From: Peribacillus asahii
GTDB lineage: Bacteria; Bacillota; Bacilli; Bacillales; DSM-1321
Direction: 5' to 3'
DNA: 64,000 bases
NCBI RefSeq assembly: GCF_004006295.1
Contig: NZ_CP026095.1
Span: forward strand, 3,210,001-3,274,000
Shown: positions 61,648 through 64,000 of the stretch, piece after piece
How positions within the stretch are numbered: the first letter of the stretch is position 1
Layout of the letters: each line of letters opens with the position of its first letter
Program-made: the position numbers and the translations under genes
Notes under the pieces: model-generated
Databases searched by the model: none
What the model was told of the DNA's origin: nothing
Seen by the model: the letters and a program-made list of their open reading frames with translations, nothing else

Positions 61648-62300
61648 GGAGCTATAACCTTTTTCATTCGTTTCTTTCCTTCTCGACATAAGTCAAGCAA
61701 CGGACATGTCTCACATTGCGGTGATTGTGCTTTGCAATGATAACGGCCAAAAAAAATAAGTCGATGATGCGTAATCGACCATTCTTCACGTGGAATTTTT
61801 TTCATTAACGTTTTTTCTACTTCCAATACGCTATCCTTCCAGCGACAAATACCAAGACGCTTGGACACTCTTTCAACATGAGTATCCACAGCCATAGCTG
61901 GAATACCAAATGCAACGGAAACAACGACATTGGCTGTTTTACGGCCTACACCAGGTAAGTTCGTTAATTCATCGCGATCCTGTGGCACCTCTCTTCCATA
62001 ATCCTCAATTAACATTTTAGAGAGCTTTTGAATATTTTTTGCTTTATTCCGATATAATCCAATAGAGCGAATATCATTTTCCAGCTCTTCAAGTGATACA
62101 CCCAAATAATCTTCCGGTGTTTTATATTTTTGAAATAAATTCTTCGTTACTTTATTGACGAGCGCATCTGTACATTGCGCTGATAAAGCAACCGCAATGA
62201 CCAATTCAAACGGATTTGAATGATTGAGCTCACAATGGGCATCTGGATACATATCGGCCATAACATCCAAACAATGACGAATTTGAGCTTTCGTTAACAT
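61644..62300 (-). CDS. nth: Endonuclease III
   Basis: A 218-residue base-excision repair glycosylase/AP lyase for oxidised pyrimidines. The helix-hairpin-helix LPGVGRKTANVV includes the catalytic lysine, the catalytic aspartate is in AVDTHVERV, and the [4Fe-4S] ligands are in CKAQSPQCETCPLLDLC. It follows dnaD by 14 bp in one operon with ypoC. Confidence 0.96.
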   Translation of the reverse strand: MLTKAQIRHCLDVMADMYPDAHCELNHSNPFELVIAVALSAQCTDALVNKVTKNLFQKYKTPEDYLGVSLEELENDIRSIGLYRNKAKNIQKLSKMLIEDYGREVPQDRDELTNLPGVGRKTANVVVSVAFGIPAMAVDTHVERVSKRLGICRWKDSVLEVEKTLMKKIPREEWSITHHRLIFFGRYHCKAQSPQCETCPLLDLCREGKKRMKKVIAP

Positions 62301-62314
62301 AGGTACTCTCCTTT

Positions 62315-63010
62315 TTATTGTTCAAGCCAATTATAAAACGGTATATCTTTTACAGAAGATGTTTGCTCTTGTGTACGATCTCGTTTTTGGTAGGCTCTAA
62401 ATTTCTGTGTTTGTTTACGTACTTGTTCTAGTGTTTTGATTCCATTCTTCTTCCATTCAAATAAAATTCGATCAATATAGCGAAAGTTTATTTTCCCTGA
62501 AATGACCGCTTCTCTTAAAGCGGCTTTAATAATATCCGGCTCATGACCATCATCTATCCACATAGCCAATGTTTCACATTCAAATGGAGATAGAGGCCGG
62601 CCAAATTCTTGTTCTACAATCGTATAAAGGCTCTCGCTTGATTGTTGCGCTTCAAGCGCTTCCTCTTTTTTTAATGTTAATAAAAAGCTGGTCAGCATTT
62701 TTTCATATAACGGCTCTAAAGTATATTTCTCATTTCCAAATTCCTGACTCTTCTCTACTTCTATTCCAATACAGCCTTTTTGTATTAAGCTTTGAATTAA
62801 AAACAGACATTCCGATTCCTGAAATGTCATGACTTCTGATAATTGAGAAGGAGTCGGAAAGGAATTCCCTTTTTCTGTGAAGTTTTGAAGTTGAAGTAAA
62901 AGGACAAGTTCCTGTTCATTTAACCCCATCATTTTATAATGAGTTAATAAGTAAGTTGGAATGGTAAGCGTTCCTTGCTTAAACCACGCTTGCAGTTGAT
63001 CTTTTATCAT
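62315..63010 (-). CDS. dnaD: Primosomal replication protein DnaD
   Basis: A 231-residue protein with an N-terminal winged-helix oligomerisation domain (TIPTYLLTHYKMMGLNEQEL) and the C-terminal DnaB_2 domain (GRPLSPFECETLAMWID, FRYIDRILFEWKKNGI), ending FYNWLEQ. It helps load the replicative helicase at oriC and at stalled forks. ATG at 63010 follows GGAGGTGTTCAAAT. In B. subtilis asnS lies between aspB and dnaD; here only ~210 bp separates them. Confidence 0.93.
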   Translation of the reverse strand: MIKDQLQAWFKQGTLTIPTYLLTHYKMMGLNEQELVLLLQLQNFTEKGNSFPTPSQLSEVMTFQESECLFLIQSLIQKGCIGIEVEKSQEFGNEKYTLEPLYEKMLTSFLLTLKKEEALEAQQSSESLYTIVEQEFGRPLSPFECETLAMWIDDGHEPDIIKAALREAVISGKINFRYIDRILFEWKKNGIKTLEQVRKQTQKFRAYQKRDRTQEQTSSVKDIPFYNWLEQ

Positions 63011-63185
63011 ATATTTGAACACCTCCATTTCAGTATAACATGAATCACAGCATTCGAATAAGCGGATAATTTTAACGAGAAAAGCCGAGCGCAGTTCATT
63101 TTTTATAAGACCTTGCTAAATAACATTGACTCATATGATTTTTAGCTTCTGCGTGTGAAATTACTGCTTCACGCGCCTTTAATAA

Positions 63186-63222
63186 AGCAAAAAAGCTTGC
63201 AGGTTTGTTACAGCCTGCAAGC
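63186..63222 (-). terminator. Terminator after aspB
   Basis: AAAAAAGCTTGCAGG / CCTGCAAGCTTTT around TTTGTTACAG, 17 bp past the aspB stop on the minus strand. Confidence 0.85.
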
Positions 63223-63238
63223 TTTTCAATAGGTATTA

Positions 63239-64000
63239 TTATGCTAATTTATTTGTAACAAATGTATGAATTCTTTCAACGGCTTTTTCCAACTGCTCAA
63301 GAGATGTTGCATAAGATAAACGAATGTTATCAGGCGCACCGAAACCTGAACCAGGAATAACAGCAACAAGCGCTTCTTCTAGTAACGCTTTTACGAAATC
63401 ATCAACATTGCTATATCCAGTTAATGTAGCTGCTTCTTTTACGTTCGGGAATAAGTAGAACGCACCTTGAGGCTTAATACATGTTACGCCTGGAATTTCT
63501 ACTAATTTAGCATGAATTGTATTTAGACGACTTTCAAATGCTTGACGCATTTCTTCAACTGGTGCTTGTGTGCCTTCATAAGCGGCAATTGCTCCGTATT
63601 GAGCTGTTGTTGTAGGATTAGATGTGCTATGGCTCGCTAAATTTGTCATCGCTTTAATGATTGCTTCATTCCCTACAGCGTATCCAATTCTCCAGCCCGT
63701 CATTGAATGAGATTTAGATACCCCATTAATGATGATTGTTTGTTCTTTTAATTGTGGTGAAAGCTGTGCAATTGATACATGTTGTGCACCACCGTAAACC
63801 AATTTCTCATAAATTTCATCAGATACGATTAGAATATCGTGTGCTAAACATACTTCTCCTAGCGCTTGTAACTCTTCTTTCGTATAAAGCATACCAGTTG
63901 GGTTACTTGGTGAATTAATGATAATCGCTTTTGTACGGTCTGTGATAGCTGCTTCTAACTGCTCTTTTGTAATTTTGTATTGATTTTCCTCTTTTCCTTC
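63239..64000 (-). CDS. aspB: Aspartate aminotransferase, class I (partial)
   Basis: The C-terminal ~253 residues of a PLP aminotransferase; the N terminus is beyond the right edge. IIINSPSNPTGML and the PLP lysine in GVSKSHSMTGWRIGYAVG are present, with RLSYATS near the end. It transfers amino groups between aspartate and 2-oxoglutarate. Position before dnaD fits aspB. It ends with its own terminator, so it is not in the dnaD operon. Confidence 0.9.
   Translation of the reverse strand, partial: EGKEENQYKITKEQLEAAITDRTKAIIINSPSNPTGMLYTKEELQALGEVCLAHDILIVSDEIYEKLVYGGAQHVSIAQLSPQLKEQTIIINGVSKSHSMTGWRIGYAVGNEAIIKAMTNLASHSTSNPTTTAQYGAIAAYEGTQAPVEEMRQAFESRLNTIHAKLVEIPGVTCIKPQGAFYLFPNVKEAATLTGYSNVDDFVKALLEEALVAVIPGSGFGAPDNIRLSYATSLEQLEKAVERIHTFVTNKLA

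Overview
The window is chromosomal DNA from a low-GC Gram-positive, spore-forming member of the Bacillaceae. Most of it follows the gene order of the Bacillus subtilis region around dnaD-ponA-recU-yprAB-gpsB-rnpB-ypsC-ypvA-ypwA-xpt-bpsAB-dynA-ypcP-ypeP. Spore (cotD-type), cell-division (gpsB) and Bacillus-style riboswitch-controlled genes all support this. The species cannot be fixed from the sequence alone. No tRNA, 5S/16S/23S rRNA or CRISPR array is visible; the only structural RNA gene seen is rnpB.

Region 1-5.0 kb (minus strand) is one operon. A promoter and a TPP riboswitch with an attenuator terminator precede a LuxE-like acyl-protein synthetase, a LuxC-like acyl reductase and a ThiZ/ThiX/ThiY-like ABC importer. 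Each gene overlaps or nearly touches the next. There is no luciferase. A thiamin-sensing switch in front of a carboxylic acid reductase pair plus a precursor importer is the most unusual metabolic unit here. 5.3-8.1 kb is proBA under a proline T-box. 8.1-11.7 kb holds hmp with an NsrR-type box, a DUF3231 gene, three very small hydrophilic genes and nsrR itself.

12-35.4 kb is mainly housekeeping: RNase H-like genes (ypeP, ypdQ), an EamA transporter, kimA under a c-di-AMP riboswitch, ypcP, a carbonic anhydrase lipoprotein and the bacterial dynamin dynA. It continues with a small membrane protein behind two Fur boxes, the bpsAB type III polyketide pair, a CheX-like protein, xpt-pbuX under a guanine riboswitch, carboxypeptidase ypwA, bioY-bioD-bioA behind a BirA-type operator, helicase ypvA and a cold-shock gene.

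35.6-45.07 kb is a 9.4-kb integrated element bounded by an 85-bp perfect direct repeat. One copy is the last 27 codons of rlmL (ypsC), so the element sits in the 3' end of an rRNA methyltransferase gene and restores it. It carries a tyrosine integrase split by one in-frame TGA, candidate arm-type integrase sites at both ends, an Xre regulator, an FtsK/SpoIIIE-like ATPase with a replication-relaxation protein, a serine recombinase, HU- and RHH-type DNA-binding proteins, a DUF559 nuclease, a DUF3231 cargo gene, gene remnants and a noncoding array of diverged ~61-bp tandem repeats. No secretion apparatus is present, so it looks like a small mobilizable or degenerate element.

45-64 kb returns to the conserved backbone: rlmL, a PAS-PAS-GGDEF-EAL protein, rnpB, gpsB, ypsA, a CotD-like coat protein with internal repeats, mrfB-mrfA (yprB-yprA), a small heat-shock protein, yppG/E/D/C, then divergently recU-ponA, and ypoC-nth-dnaD with aspB running off the right edge.
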